DNA from: Streptomyces sp. NBC_01317
GTDB taxonomy: Bacteria > Actinomycetota > Actinomycetes > Streptomycetales > Streptomycetaceae
Assembly (NCBI RefSeq): GCF_035961655.1
Contig: NZ_CP108393.1
Location: 8,002,948 to 8,066,947, forward strand
DNA length: 64,000 nucleotides
Direction: 5' to 3'
Shown: piece after piece, positions 35,315-43,977 of the stretch
Position numbering within the stretch: position 1 is the stretch's first letter
Layout of the letters: every line of letters begins with the position of its first letter
Program-made: the position numbers and the translations under genes
Notes under the pieces: generated by a model
The model's database searches: none
What the model saw: only the letters and a program-made list of their open reading frames with translations
What the model was told of the DNA's origin: nothing

Positions 35315-35359
35315 CATTACCCGTTCATGGGCGGGACGTTGATGACCCCGCAATAGTGT
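35315..35359 (+). promoter_or_regulatory. Possible SARP-type operator and -10 before the SnoaL genes (weak)
   Basis: CATTACC, CATGGGC and CGTTGAT begin at 35315, 35326 and 35337, an exact 11-bp phase. After 8 further bases comes AATAGTGT, a possible -10. Heptamer similarity is modest, so this is tentative. The 260-bp gap between the divergent PKS and SnoaL genes must hold both promoters; TACGAT at 35231-35236 (minus-strand sense) is a candidate PKS -10. Confidence 0.3.
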
Positions 35360-35413
35360 CGGCGTACGAAAGGGCGGCACCCGGCTACAAGAGAAGGCAG
35401 GTTGGATTTCGTC

Positions 35414-35794
35414 ATGTCACAGCTCACCGACGACGTGGAAAAGCACACAAGTCAATATGTTGAGGCTTTCAACGCGGGCGACTTCGAAACCATGGACAGC
35501 TTCTACACGGCGGAGTCCGTCGCAGTCTGGGAGCCGGGCAAGCCGCTGACGGGCGACGCGCGCCGGGAATACCAGCGGGAATTCCTCAAGAACCGGCCGA
35601 CGATGACCGCCGTGCCCCGGCAGACGTTCGTGACCGGCGACACGGCCCTGCTGATCGTCGACTGGACGATCGACACGGTCGACGCCGAGGGGAAGCCCGA
35701 GCGGCTCACCGGCACGGGCGTCGACGTCCTGCGGCTGGGCGAGGACAAGGTGTGGCGCTACGCCATCGACGACCCGTACGGCCAGGAGGACTGA
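35414..35794 (+). CDS. SnoaL-like / NTF2-fold protein 1
   Basis: 126 residues from ATG 35414; TTG 35402 is an alternative. It has the SnoaL-like layout: N-terminal helix (VEKHTSQYVEAFNAGDFETM), YTAESVAVWEPGKPLTG, then strands FVTGDTALLIVDWTID and GVDVLRLGEDKVWRYAIDDPYG. NTF2-fold proteins of this size act as cyclases, hydroxylases or isomerases in polyketide tailoring. Divergent from the first PKS gene and 59 bp upstream of a related protein, with which it probably forms an operon and perhaps a heterodimer. A cyclisation role is inferred. Confidence 0.82.
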   Translation: MSQLTDDVEKHTSQYVEAFNAGDFETMDSFYTAESVAVWEPGKPLTGDARREYQREFLKNRPTMTAVPRQTFVTGDTALLIVDWTIDTVDAEGKPERLTGTGVDVLRLGEDKVWRYAIDDPYGQED

Positions 35795-35853
35795 CCCGGG
35801 ACCGCACCGCCCCCCTCCCTCCTCCCCCCTCCCACGGAAAGGACCGACCGATC

Positions 35854-36279
35854 ATGGCGTACACCTTCGATGTCGACTTCGACCCGGCGAACCCCGACCT
35901 CACCGCCGACACCGACACCCAGAACGACATCTTCATCCAGGCGTTCAACTCCGGTGACGGAGCGCTGTTCGACAGCCTCTACCGGGAGGACTCGATCTCG
36001 AACTTCTCCGGTGAGCCCCTCACCGGCGAGGCACGGCTGGCGTTCTTCAAGGAGTTCCTCGGCGGCAAGCCCGACCTGCGCGCCACGGTGACCCACGCGT
36101 ATGTCGCCGGCGACGTCGCGCTGATCGGTGTCAACTACGAGATCGACACCATCGAGGCGGACGGACAGCCCGTACAGCTGCGGGGCGTGTGCACCGACGT
36201 CCTGCGGCGCGGGGAGGACGGCCGCTGGCTGATGTCCATCGACCGTCCCGTGGCCGCGACGGGCCTGGTCGCCGGCTAG
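35854..36279 (+). CDS. SnoaL-like / NTF2-fold protein 2
   Basis: 141 residues from ATG 35854, with GGAAAGGA upstream. Paralogue of the preceding protein: NDIFIQAFNSGDGALFDSLY, SGEPLTGEARLAFFKEFLGG, AYVAGDVALIGVNYEID, DVLRRGEDGRWLMSIDRP. It has about 15 extra N-terminal residues with a polar, Asp-rich stretch (DVDFDPANPDLTADTDT). The pairing of two SnoaL-like proteins with two dehydrogenase-like flavoenzymes recurs in piperidine-alkaloid clusters as far as I recall. Its TAG stop is part of a CTAG that borders a MITE-like element. Confidence 0.82.
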   Translation: MAYTFDVDFDPANPDLTADTDTQNDIFIQAFNSGDGALFDSLYREDSISNFSGEPLTGEARLAFFKEFLGGKPDLRATVTHAYVAGDVALIGVNYEIDTIEADGQPVQLRGVCTDVLRRGEDGRWLMSIDRPVAATGLVAG

Positions 36280-36346
36280 GCCGTGTCCGCGAAGTGGGGC
36301 CGTCCGCCCGCAGGGCGCGAGCCGGACACCATTTCGCGCACACGCC
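36280..36346. mobile_element. MITE-like element, copy C (short, inverted)
   Basis: It begins right after the CTAG containing the SnoaL-2 stop codon. The left end GCCGTGTCCGCGAAG and right end TTCGCGCACACGCC are inverted repeats. The internal GGGGCCGTCCGCCCGCAGGGC equals the reverse complement of the right end of copy A. At 67 bp it looks like an internally deleted derivative. Confidence 0.5.
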
Positions 36347-36382
36347 CCGGGCGGTCCGGGCGCGAACGAGGGGCACGACCGC

Positions 36383-36408
36383 GAACCCCCCTGGGACCAG
36401 GGGGGTTC
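36383..36408. terminator. Perfect 12-bp inverted repeat between SnoaL-2 and the flavoenzyme
   Basis: GAACCCCCCTGG (36383-36394) and CCAGGGGGGTTC (36397-36408) form a near-closed palindrome without a T-run. It could act as a terminator or attenuator after the SnoaL pair, or as an operator for the next gene 66 bp downstream. Confidence 0.5.
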
Positions 36409-36473
36409 TGGCGTCAAAGACGGCACATCCCGTGTATTGCCCGTGTACTCCACGGCACTTCGAGGAGAGAAAA

Positions 36474-37646
36474 GTGGCCACGCAGGAAGAACTGACCTCT
36501 GTACTGGACGCGGTACGCGACGCCGTGCCCGCCCTTCGCCGCAACGGGGCCGCCGCGGAGGAGCAGCGCTGGATACCGGAGGAGAACATCGAACTGCTCC
36601 AGAGGGCGGGGGTGTTCCGCACGGCCGTGCCGCGCGAGCACGGCGGTCTCGACTTCGACGTGGCGCAGCAGGCCCAGGTCATCGCCGAGGTGGCCCGGGG
36701 GTGCCCCTCCACCGGCTGGCTGACGATGGTGTGGCTCACCAGCGCCTGGTGCGCGACCCTCTACCCCGACCAGGCGCAGAAGGAGGTCTTTGAAGGCAGC
36801 GGCAGGGTCTCCATCGTCTTCGCCCCCACCGGCACCCTCGAACCGGTCGAGGGCGGCTACCGCCTCGACGGCACCTGGCGCTTCAACTCCGGCTGCCGGG
36901 GCGCGGACTGGGACCTGCTGGCCGCGGTGGTGGAGCAGCCCGACGGGACGGCCCAGGAACTGGTCGCGCTGGTGCCCACCTCCGAGCTGGCCTTCGCCGA
37001 CGACTGGCACGTCTCGGCCGGCGCCGCCACCGGCAGTTCCACGACCACCGCCACCGGCGTCTTCGTGCCCGCGCACCGGGTCGTACCGCTGGAGGAGGCC
37101 ATGGTCTCGGCCACCGGCAACCGCTCCAACACCGGTGCCACCGGCCGTAATTACGGTCTGCTGGGCTACATCATGTCCAGTGTCTCCGCGACCTTCGTCG
37201 GGATGGCGCGCGGCGCGTTCGAACTGTTCCTGGAGCGGCTGCCCGGACGCGGCATCACCTACACCCAGTGGACCGAGCAGAGCCACCACCCGCTCACCCA
37301 GCAGCAGGTGGCCCTCGCCTCCAGCAAGATCGAGGCGGCCGCGGCACTCTCCCACTCCTGGCACCGGGTCCTGCAGGGCGCGGCCGACGCGGGCCTCCAG
37401 CCCTCGGACGAGGAGAAGGCCGTCATCCGCGGCAGGACCGCCTACGCGGCGCAGCTCTCCAAGGAGGCCGTGGAACTGCTCTTCGCGGCCAGCGGCGGCT
37501 CGGTCATCCGCCGCGAGGTGGACCTCCAGCGCTTCCACCGCGACATCCAGGGCTTCTCGCTGCACGCCCTGGTCCAGCTCAACGCCAACCTGGAGGTGCA
37601 GGGCCGGGTCCTGCTGGGCCTGGAGCCCGGCACGTACTTCCTCTGA
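36474..37646 (+). CDS. Acyl-CoA-dehydrogenase-fold flavoenzyme 1 (HsaA/HpaB-like)
   Basis: 390 residues. GTG 36474 has GAGGAG 6 bases upstream. It has the three-domain acyl-CoA dehydrogenase fold: N-terminal helices (RWIPEENIELLQRAGVFR), central beta domain (GGYRLDGTWRFNSGCRGADW, ELAFADDWHVSAGAATGSST) and C-terminal helices (GRTAYAAQLSKEAVELLFAA, SLHALVQLNANLEVQGRVLL). Such proteins are either reduced-flavin-dependent monooxygenases working with a separate flavin reductase, as encoded nearby, or desaturases. It closely resembles the protein at 54201-55379, so the cluster has two. It probably oxidises the C10 alkaloid skeleton. A strong hairpin follows. Confidence 0.85.
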   Translation: MATQEELTSVLDAVRDAVPALRRNGAAAEEQRWIPEENIELLQRAGVFRTAVPREHGGLDFDVAQQAQVIAEVARGCPSTGWLTMVWLTSAWCATLYPDQAQKEVFEGSGRVSIVFAPTGTLEPVEGGYRLDGTWRFNSGCRGADWDLLAAVVEQPDGTAQELVALVPTSELAFADDWHVSAGAATGSSTTTATGVFVPAHRVVPLEEAMVSATGNRSNTGATGRNYGLLGYIMSSVSATFVGMARGAFELFLERLPGRGITYTQWTEQSHHPLTQQQVALASSKIEAAAALSHSWHRVLQGAADAGLQPSDEEKAVIRGRTAYAAQLSKEAVELLFAASGGSVIRREVDLQRFHRDIQGFSLHALVQLNANLEVQGRVLLGLEPGTYFL

Positions 37647-37683
37647 TCCCCCCCGCGGGCACGGTCCCGCACCCACCCACGCA

Positions 37684-37718
37684 GAAGGCCCGGGCCGCGC
37701 TCACCGCCCCGGGCCTTC
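37684..37718 (+). terminator. Hairpin terminator after flavoenzyme 1
   Basis: Perfect 11-bp stem GAAGGCCCGGG (37684-37694) and CCCGGGCCTTC (37708-37718) with a 13-nt loop, 37 bp after the stop codon. No T-run, as is common in this phylum. Confidence 0.75.
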
Positions 37719-37906
37719 CGCGTACGTACGGCGCCGGGCCCTGAACGGCCCCGGCACGGACGGCTCTCCGCACACCGGGCCCGCAAGACCCCCACACCCT
37801 CTCACCCGCCGCGCCCGAAACGGCGGCCCGCCCGGCACCCGGGCGGGCCGCCCACCGCTCCGGCACACCCGGCGGCCCCGGGTGTGCTCCGCAAGAGACG
37901 CCCTAG

Positions 37907-38818
37907 GGGTCGTCTTCAAAGGTCATATCCAGAGGAAGATGGAGGCGATGGTGACGGTGGCTTGGTAGGACTCGCGGGTTTTGTCGTAGCGGGTGGCCAG
38001 GCCGCGCCATTGCTTGAGTCGGTTGAAGCATCGTTCGACGACGTTGCGGAGCCGGTAGACCCTCCTGTCGAATGTGGGTGGGCGGCCGCCGCGTGAGCCT
38101 TTGCGCAGGCGGCCTGTGGCCTGGTCGATGCGTTCGGGGATGGTGTGCCCGATACCGCGTCTGCGCAGGTAGGCGCGGATCTTGCGAGAGCTGTAGCCCT
38201 TGTCGGCGATGACGTGGTCGGGTCGGGTGCGGGGACGTCCCGGGCCGGTGCGCGGAACACGGATGGCGTCCAGGACGTCTTCGAAGCGGGTGCAGTCGTT
38301 GGTGTTGCCGCCGGTCAGGACGAAGGCGAGGGGCCGGCCGTGTCCGTCGCAGGCCAGGTGGACCTTGGTGCTCAGTCCTCCACGGGATCGGCCGAGGGCG
38401 TGATCACCCGCTTCGTCCCGGTCGGCAGCCCCCTTTTCCCACCGGTCGCGTGCTGGTGGGCCCGCACGATCGTGGAGTCCACCGACACCAGCCAGTCGAT
38501 GTCACCCGCCGCGTCCCTCTCCGCCTGGATCGCCTTCAGCATGCGGGAGAAGGTTCCGTCCAGCGCCCACCTGCGGAAACGCGTGTACAAGGTCTGCCAG
38601 GAACCGTAACGCTCCGGCACGTCCCGCCAGGCCGAACCGGTCCGCAGCTTCCACACGATCCCGTTCAGCACCACCCGGTCATCCGACCGGGGCCGACCAG
38701 CCGTCCCCGAACTCGGCAACAACCGCGACAACACAGCCCACTCAACATCCGACAACTCATGACGACGCACCACACCCGCCATAATCCCGCATCGCACAAA
38801 CAGCTTTGAAGACGACCC
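37907..38818 (-). mobile_element. IS5-family insertion sequence, copy 2
   Basis: 912 bp with 15-bp perfect inverted ends (GGGTCGTCTTCAAAG) and CTAG duplications at 37903-37906 and 38819-38822. The right CTAG contains the stop codon of the flavin reductase on the minus strand. The ends differ from copy 1, so this is a different IS of the same family. It splits the tailoring region of the cluster without disrupting a reading frame. Confidence 0.93.
37923..38797 (-). CDS. IS5-family transposase, two ORFs joined by -1 frameshift
   Basis: ORF A (from 38797) reads VVRRHELSDVEWAVLSRLLP and has catalytic Asp in VSVDSTIVRAHQHATGG. It stops at 38372 unless ribosomes slip. An A-run followed by G-run (complement of 38431-38440) permits -1 slippage into GDHALGRSRGGLSTKVHL, then HVIADKGYSSRKIRAYLRRR, and NVVERCFNRLKQWRGLATRY, ending ASIFLWI at 37923. 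The DDE residues are complete across the two frames. Confidence 0.85.
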
Positions 38819-39376
38819 CTAGTGGCCCGGGGCCGGGGCCGGGTCGGGCCTGCCGAAGCGGCCGTCGACGAAGAGCAGCCCGTCCTCGCCGCTGCCCCGG
38901 CCGGCCGCCAGGACCGTCCCGATGAAGATGGTGTGGTCGCCGAAGACGTGCGAGTCGCTCAGCTCGCACTCCAGCCAGGCCACCGAACCGCCCAGCAGGG
39001 CCGCCCCGGTGTGTTTCCCGGCCTCCCACGCCACCCCCTCGAACTGGGCCGCCCCCAGCGTGCGGTGCTTGTCGGCGAAATGCCGCGCCAGGGGCTCCTG
39101 CCGCACGCCGAGTATGTTGACGGCGAAGCGGCCCGCGGAGGCCAGCGCGCCGTGCATCACCGCGCCGTGGCTCACACTGCACAGCACCGACGGCGGATCG
39201 AGGGAGACCGAACTGAACGCGTTCGCGGTCATGGCGTGCACGTGCTCGCCCCCCACGGTGATCACCGTGACACCGGTCGCGAAGCGGGACATCACTTCCC
39301 TGAGCCGGACGGGTTGCACCGGCTGTGGCCCCGGACGCACGGCCGCGGGATCGAGTTCAGTGGACGCGGAATTCAT
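38819..39376 (-). CDS. Flavin reductase (NAD(P)H:FMN/FAD, HpaC-like)
   Basis: 185 residues from ATG 39376, with GGAGAGGG upstream. Flavin-reductase-like domain: LREVMSRFATGVTVITVG, the flavin-binding signature AMTANAFSSVSLDPPSVLCS, FAVNILGVRQEPLARHFA and C-terminal DHTIFIGTVL. It would supply reduced flavin to one or both of the dehydrogenase-fold flavoenzymes (two-component system). Divergent from the aminotransferase with a 217-bp promoter gap. Its stop codon is inside the CTAG duplicated by the second IS5-type element. Confidence 0.88.
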   Translation of the reverse strand: MNSASTELDPAAVRPGPQPVQPVRLREVMSRFATGVTVITVGGEHVHAMTANAFSSVSLDPPSVLCSVSHGAVMHGALASAGRFAVNILGVRQEPLARHFADKHRTLGAAQFEGVAWEAGKHTGAALLGGSVAWLECELSDSHVFGDHTIFIGTVLAAGRGSGEDGLLFVDGRFGRPDPAPAPGH

Positions 39377-39542
39377 GCCACCCTCTCCGAGGTATTTTGA
39401 GCAGCGCACATCACGTGCCATCCGTGGGTATCGCGTGGTTGTCCCTGGGTCCCGCCGGCCGGTGGCCTTCAACGTACCCGCGCCGGCCCCGCCGTCTCCC
39501 ACCCCCGGGTAACCGCCGCGCCACCTGCCCGTACCCCTCGCG

Positions 39543-39590
39543 GATGACCCCGCGGTGACCGCTGGTTGACCGGACGCGAGCACCCTGTGG
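39543..39590 (+). promoter_or_regulatory. SARP-type operator/promoter of the aminotransferase
   Basis: Three heptamers GATGACC, GGTGACC and GTTGACC start at 39543, 39554 and 39565: exact 11-bp period with 4-bp spacers, the standard SARP binding geometry. Eight bases after the third comes a -10-like CACCCT (39580-39585), so transcription would begin almost at the ATG (39594), suggesting a leaderless mRNA. Confidence 0.7.
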
Positions 39591-39593
39591 TGC

Positions 39594-41189
39594 ATGGATC
39601 ACACCAACACCGCAACCCCGTCCAGAGAACTGGCCGAACCTTTTCTCCGCGAAGTGCTCGCCGGTGCCGGCCTGGCCGTCGAATACGTCCGCGCGAAGGG
39701 CAATACCCTCTACCAACGGGACGGCGAGGGCGGCGAGATACCCGTCGCCGACTTCGCGGGCGGCTACGGATCCGTCCTGCTCGGGCACAACCGCCCCGAG
39801 ATCGTCGCAAGGGCGCGGGAACTGCTCGACGGCGACACCCCCGTGCACGCCCAGTTCTCCAGCCACCCCTACGCCAACGCCCTCGCCGCCGAGCTGAACC
39901 GGATCATCCACCGGGAACTGGCCACCGAGGAACCGTATTTCGCGGTATTCGCCAACAGCGGCGCGGAAGCGGTCGAGGCGGCGGTCAAACACGCCGAACT
40001 GGACCGGGGGATGCGCACCGCCGCCCTCCTGGAGGAGATCCGCGCACACAACGAGACCGCGCGCACCGCGGTCGCCGACGGCACCGCCGTCCTCGCCGGG
40101 CACACCCTGGAACGCCTGGGTCTCACCGCCCCGGCGGACCCCCGCGAGGCCTTCGCCCTGCTGGAGGCCGAACTCGCCCGGCGCAACGCCGAGCAGACCG
40201 CCAGGCCACCGCTGTTCCTGGCACTGGAGGGCGGATTCCACGGCAAGCTCGCGGCGAGCGTGCAGCTCACCCACAACGAGGGGTACCGCGCCCCCTTCCG
40301 GTCGCTCGCCGCCCAGGCCCGGTTCGTCCCCCAGGACCGGCCCGACGTCCTCAAGCAGGTGCACGCCAAGGAACGGGGCGTCCTCCTCGGCGCGCGGGCC
40401 GTCGACGGCCAGGTCACCCTCACCGAACGGGAGTTCCCGGTCTTCTGCGCCTTCCTGGTGGAACCCATCCAGGGCGAGGGCGGAATCCGCGTGCTCTCCC
40501 GCGAATTCGCCGAGGAAATCCAGCAGTTCTGCGAGTCGATCGGCTGCCCCCTTGTCGTCGACGAGATCCAGAGCGGAATGGGCAGGACCGGGACACTCCT
40601 CGCCAGTGCCCCCCTCGGACTGCGCGGCGACTATTTCACCCTCGCCAAAACACTGGGCGGCGGTATCGCCAAGACATCCGTGATGCTGGTGCGCGAGAAG
40701 TACTACCGGAAGGAATTCGAGATCGTCCACAGCTCGACCTTCGCCAAGGACAGCTTCTCCTGTCACATCGCCCTCAAGGTCCTCGAACTGCTGGAGGCCG
40801 ACGGCGGACGGGTCTACCGCGTCGCCCAGGAGCGGGGAGCCGCGCTGCGCGCCGCACTGGACGGCGTACGGGCGGACTTCCCCGACGTCGTCGCCGACGT
40901 CCGGGGCCGGGGCCTGATGCTGGGCCTGGAATTCCTCGACCAGTCGGGGTCCTCCTCACCGGTGGTCCGGGAGATCGCGGGCGGCGGTTTCTTCGGCTAC
41001 GTCCTGGCCGGACACCTCCTGCGCCGCCACCGGGTGCGTACGTTCCCCACCGCGAGCGCGCTCAACACCCTGCGCTTCGAGCCCTCCGTCGAGCTGACCG
41101 ACGCCGAGATCGCCCAGCTCGACACCGGGCTGCGCGACGTGTGCGAGCTGCTGCGGGCCGGCGCGGGCGAAGCACTGACCGCGCCCTGA
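39594..41189 (+). CDS. Class III (PLP) aminotransferase
   Basis: 531 residues from ATG 39594. Fold type I motifs: FAGGYGSVLLGHNRPEIVAR, NSGAEAVEAAVKHAEL, EPIQGEGGIRVLS, VVDEIQSGMGRTG (Asp323 to the pyridine nitrogen) and LAKTLGGGIAKT (Lys352 Schiff base). It is longer than simple omega-transaminases, with an extra helical region at about 135-200, as seen in aminotransferases paired with PKS. It most likely aminates the aldehyde released by the PKS reductase, giving a C10 amine that can close onto an oxidised C5 to form a six-membered cyclic imine. No ribosome binding site is visible, in line with leaderless translation. Confidence 0.9.
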   Translation: MDHTNTATPSRELAEPFLREVLAGAGLAVEYVRAKGNTLYQRDGEGGEIPVADFAGGYGSVLLGHNRPEIVARARELLDGDTPVHAQFSSHPYANALAAELNRIIHRELATEEPYFAVFANSGAEAVEAAVKHAELDRGMRTAALLEEIRAHNETARTAVADGTAVLAGHTLERLGLTAPADPREAFALLEAELARRNAEQTARPPLFLALEGGFHGKLAASVQLTHNEGYRAPFRSLAAQARFVPQDRPDVLKQVHAKERGVLLGARAVDGQVTLTEREFPVFCAFLVEPIQGEGGIRVLSREFAEEIQQFCESIGCPLVVDEIQSGMGRTGTLLASAPLGLRGDYFTLAKTLGGGIAKTSVMLVREKYYRKEFEIVHSSTFAKDSFSCHIALKVLELLEADGGRVYRVAQERGAALRAALDGVRADFPDVVADVRGRGLMLGLEFLDQSGSSSPVVREIAGGGFFGYVLAGHLLRRHRVRTFPTASALNTLRFEPSVELTDAEIAQLDTGLRDVCELLRAGAGEALTAP

Positions 41190-41429
41190 GCCCACCGGCC
41201 CACCCCCGGGCGTGGCATTCGGATTAAAGACCTGGTCAAGGCAGGGGATGGTCAGCGATGATGCGGGCACGGGCGCGACTCCTGTGAGGATTCTTCAGCG
41301 TACAGAACTGAAAGATCATCAGGGGCCGCGCCCGCTTGACAAATCAAAACCGGAATTCCGGCAGCAGACCGGAACCATGCCGGGGCCATGACAATCACCA
41401 TGGCCGGTGGCCATTGAACGGGGGAGTTC

Positions 41430-43634
41430 ATGCGATTTCGTGTTCTGGGCGCGTTGGAAGTCAATGATGATCACGGCTTGGTGGAACTCGGCGGTATAAG
41501 GCAGCGATCCGCTCTCGCCTACCTCCTCCTCCACGCCAACGAGGTGGTCTCCACCAGCCGGTTACTCGGAGCGCTCTGGCCGGCCGACGACGCGCCCATG
41601 ACCGCGCGGAAGATCCTCCAGAACGCGATCTGGCGGCTGCGCGGAGTCCTCGCCGGGCTGTCCCCCGGCGAGCCGGCCCCCGAACTGCTGACCTGGTACC
41701 CCGGGTACATGCTGCGGGTACGGCCCGAGCAGGTCGATCTCCTGGTCTTCCAGCAGCGGGTCGCCGAGGGCCGGGTGGCCCTGGCCGCCGGCCGCCCGGC
41801 CGCCGCACGCGACCTGCTGACCGAGGCACTCGCGCTCTGGCGCGGCCCGGTGCTCGCCGATCTCGCCGAGGAGGGCACCTACTGGGCCGAGGTCACCTCC
41901 ATCCAGAAAAAACGCCTCGACGTCATGGAGGACTGCTTCGAGGCGGAGCTGGCCTGCGGCGGCCACCAGAGCGTGCTCCACGAACTCAAGGCACTGGTCG
42001 AGGCCGAGCCCCTGCGCGAGCGCGCCTCGCGCCAGCTCATGCTCGCCTTCTACCGCTGCGGCCGGCAGGCCGACGCCCTCGCCGTGTACGGGAGGGTACG
42101 GGAGGCCCTGGTCGAGGGCCTCGGCCTGGAGCCCAGCCCCGAACTCCAGCAGCTCCAGCGGGCCGTCCTCACCCAGGACCCGGCACTGGACCTGCCCCGC
42201 ACCGCCCAGCTCCCCCGCCCCGGGCAGACCCAGCTCCCCCCGCCCGGGCAGACGGCACGGCCCCCCCGGCCCGGACCGCCCGCGCAGCACACCCCGCCCC
42301 CGCGGCAGCACATCGCGCCCCCCTCCCCGCACACGGCCGAGCCCACGGCGGCACGCGCCGCCTTGCCGGGCGAGTACCGGCAGGCCAGTGTGCTCCTGCT
42401 GCGCTTCGGGCTCGGACCCGAGTTCGGCACCCTGCCACCGGAGGACGTCGACCGGGTCCTGGACGCGGTGACCCAGCTCGCCCGCGAGAAGATCGAGGCG
42501 GAGGGCGGCATCGTCGCCTCGGCGCTGGGCTCCGTCCTGCTCGGCCTCTTCGAGGACACCGCCACCGACACCCCGGCGAACGCGGGCGCGGTGCGCGCGG
42601 TACGGGCCGCCGCGGCCGTACGCGACTGCCTGGCCATCGCCGCGGACACCCTGCACTCCACGGGGGAGGCGCTCTCCGCGCACGGCGCGGTCTCCACCGG
42701 GCAGGTCGTCGTCTGCCGCTGGCCCGGTGCCGGTGTGACCCCGCCGTGGATCGGCGGCCATCTCGTCGACGACTGCCGCACGGCGCTGGGCATGGTCCCC
42801 GCGGGGGAGGTCCATGTCTGCGAGGCCACCCGCCGGCTGACCGATGGCCGCATCACCTACCGCGGCACCGGCACCGGCACGGCCCCCTGGAAGCTGATGG
42901 CCGTCGGCGACGGCTTCACCAACCAGTGCGGGACCTCGGCCGGCGACCGCGAGTGCGAACTCGACCTGATGCGGGCCGTCCTGCTCAGGACCCGGCACCG
43001 CTCCACCCCGCACCTGGTGACCGTCCTCGGCCCGCCCGGCCGCAAGGCCCGCCTGCTGCTGGAGTTCCAGCGCCTGGTGCGGACCGGCACCACCGAGCCC
43101 GTACGGGTACTGACCGGCACCGTCGCCCCCTCGCGCGGCGGCATGTCCGCGCCGGCCCAGATGCTCGCCTCCTACGCCGGGACCGGCCCGGGCGACACCC
43201 CCGGATCCGCCTCGGCCAAACTCGACACGGCCCTCGCCGGGCTCACCGACGACCAGGAGACCCGGGCCGCCCTGCTGGCCGCCCTGGGCCCGCTGATCTA
43301 CGCGCGTGGCCCGGTACGGCGCGCGGTCCTGGGCGCCTGGCGGGACTTCCTCGCCCTGGCCGCGGCCAAACACCCCCTCGTGGTGATCTGGGACGATCTC
43401 GAGCGCGCCGACGAACCGCTGCTCGAACTGGTCGAGGAACTGGCCGACCCGCGCGCCGACCTGCCGCTGCTGAACGTCGTCGGCGCCGACGCCAGGCTTC
43501 TCGCACGCCGCCCCGGCTGGGCCGCCGGCCGCCCGCAGGCGATGACCATCAGCCTCGGCCCGGTCGCCGACGACGCCCTCGACCAGCTTCTCGAATGCCT
43601 CCTCATATCGGGCCGGGCAGCAGTGGTCGCCTAG
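41430..43634 (+). CDS. SARP regulator with cyclase-like and degenerate ATPase regions
   Basis: 734 residues, ATG 41430 after GGGGGAG. OmpR-type winged helix (about 1-95, TARKILQNAIWRLRGVLAG), bacterial transcriptional activation domain (about 96-245, ending GLEPSPELQQLQRAVL), a Pro/Gln linker (about 255-305), a nucleotide-cyclase-like region (EYRQASVLLLRFGLG to about 490), then an ATPase-like part whose Walker A is decayed (TVLGPPGRKARLLLEF, no GKS/T) but whose WDDLERAD resembles Walker B. This is a shortened PimR-type architecture. Paralogue of the SARP at 47041. It has a TTA codon at 41562-41564 (bldA). It probably activates the PKS cluster. The stop TAG lies in a CTAG bordering a MITE-like element. 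Confidence 0.88.
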   Translation: MRFRVLGALEVNDDHGLVELGGIRQRSALAYLLLHANEVVSTSRLLGALWPADDAPMTARKILQNAIWRLRGVLAGLSPGEPAPELLTWYPGYMLRVRPEQVDLLVFQQRVAEGRVALAAGRPAAARDLLTEALALWRGPVLADLAEEGTYWAEVTSIQKKRLDVMEDCFEAELACGGHQSVLHELKALVEAEPLRERASRQLMLAFYRCGRQADALAVYGRVREALVEGLGLEPSPELQQLQRAVLTQDPALDLPRTAQLPRPGQTQLPPPGQTARPPRPGPPAQHTPPPRQHIAPPSPHTAEPTAARAALPGEYRQASVLLLRFGLGPEFGTLPPEDVDRVLDAVTQLAREKIEAEGGIVASALGSVLLGLFEDTATDTPANAGAVRAVRAAAAVRDCLAIAADTLHSTGEALSAHGAVSTGQVVVCRWPGAGVTPPWIGGHLVDDCRTALGMVPAGEVHVCEATRRLTDGRITYRGTGTGTAPWKLMAVGDGFTNQCGTSAGDRECELDLMRAVLLRTRHRSTPHLVTVLGPPGRKARLLLEFQRLVRTGTTEPVRVLTGTVAPSRGGMSAPAQMLASYAGTGPGDTPGSASAKLDTALAGLTDDQETRAALLAALGPLIYARGPVRRAVLGAWRDFLALAAAKHPLVVIWDDLERADEPLLELVEELADPRADLPLLNVVGADARLLARRPGWAAGRPQAMTISLGPVADDALDQLLECLLISGRAAVVA

Positions 43635-43803
43635 GGCGTGTCCGCGAAGCGGCGTCCGGCACGCGGCGCCTGGCACGCGCTCGCCGCGTTGCCGGACCGG
43701 GCGAGTACCTCCGGTACACGCCCGGTCCTCCGCCTCGCGATCGCACGCACCGGACGCCGCGGGCCCCGCCCTGCGGGCGGACGACGCCACTTCGCGGACA
43801 CCC
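43635..43803. mobile_element. MITE-like element, copy B
   Basis: 169 bp between CTAG (43631-43634) and CCAG (43804-43807). Terminal inverted repeats of about 24 bp with few mismatches: left GGCGTGTCCGCGAAGCGGCG, right complement similar with GTGTCCGCGAAGTGGCG. No ORF. Interior homologous to copy A. The ends resemble those of CTAG-targeting IS5-type elements, so a transposase in trans could have moved it. Confidence 0.6.
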
Positions 43804-43840
43804 CCAGGACATCCGCGAAGACATCCGCGAAGCGCCCTGC

Positions 43841-43878
43841 GGTCCGCCAGCGCCCCGCACGCGCCGCGCTGGCGGACC
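43841..43878 (+). terminator. Hairpin between convergent SARP and hypothetical genes
   Basis: Perfect 13-bp stem GGTCCGCCAGCGC (43841-43853) with GCGCTGGCGGACC (43866-43878), 12-nt loop. It can serve as a bidirectional terminator for the SARP (plus) and the convergent hypothetical gene (minus). The adjacent ACATCCGCGAAG repeat at 43808-43832 resembles MITE ends. Confidence 0.65.
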
Positions 43879-43977
43879 TGCCCCCCCCGCGTCCGCTACG
43901 GGCAGGCCCCCCGCCCCGCGACGCCCCCCCCGCGGCCCGGGGCGCGGGAGGCACCCCCCGCCCCGGACAACGCGGCC

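Noticed and set aside
41336..41364. TTGACA -35 box before the first SARP
   Set aside because: TTGACA is present at 41336-41341, but no good -10 lies at 16-18 bp spacing, so no promoter is called.
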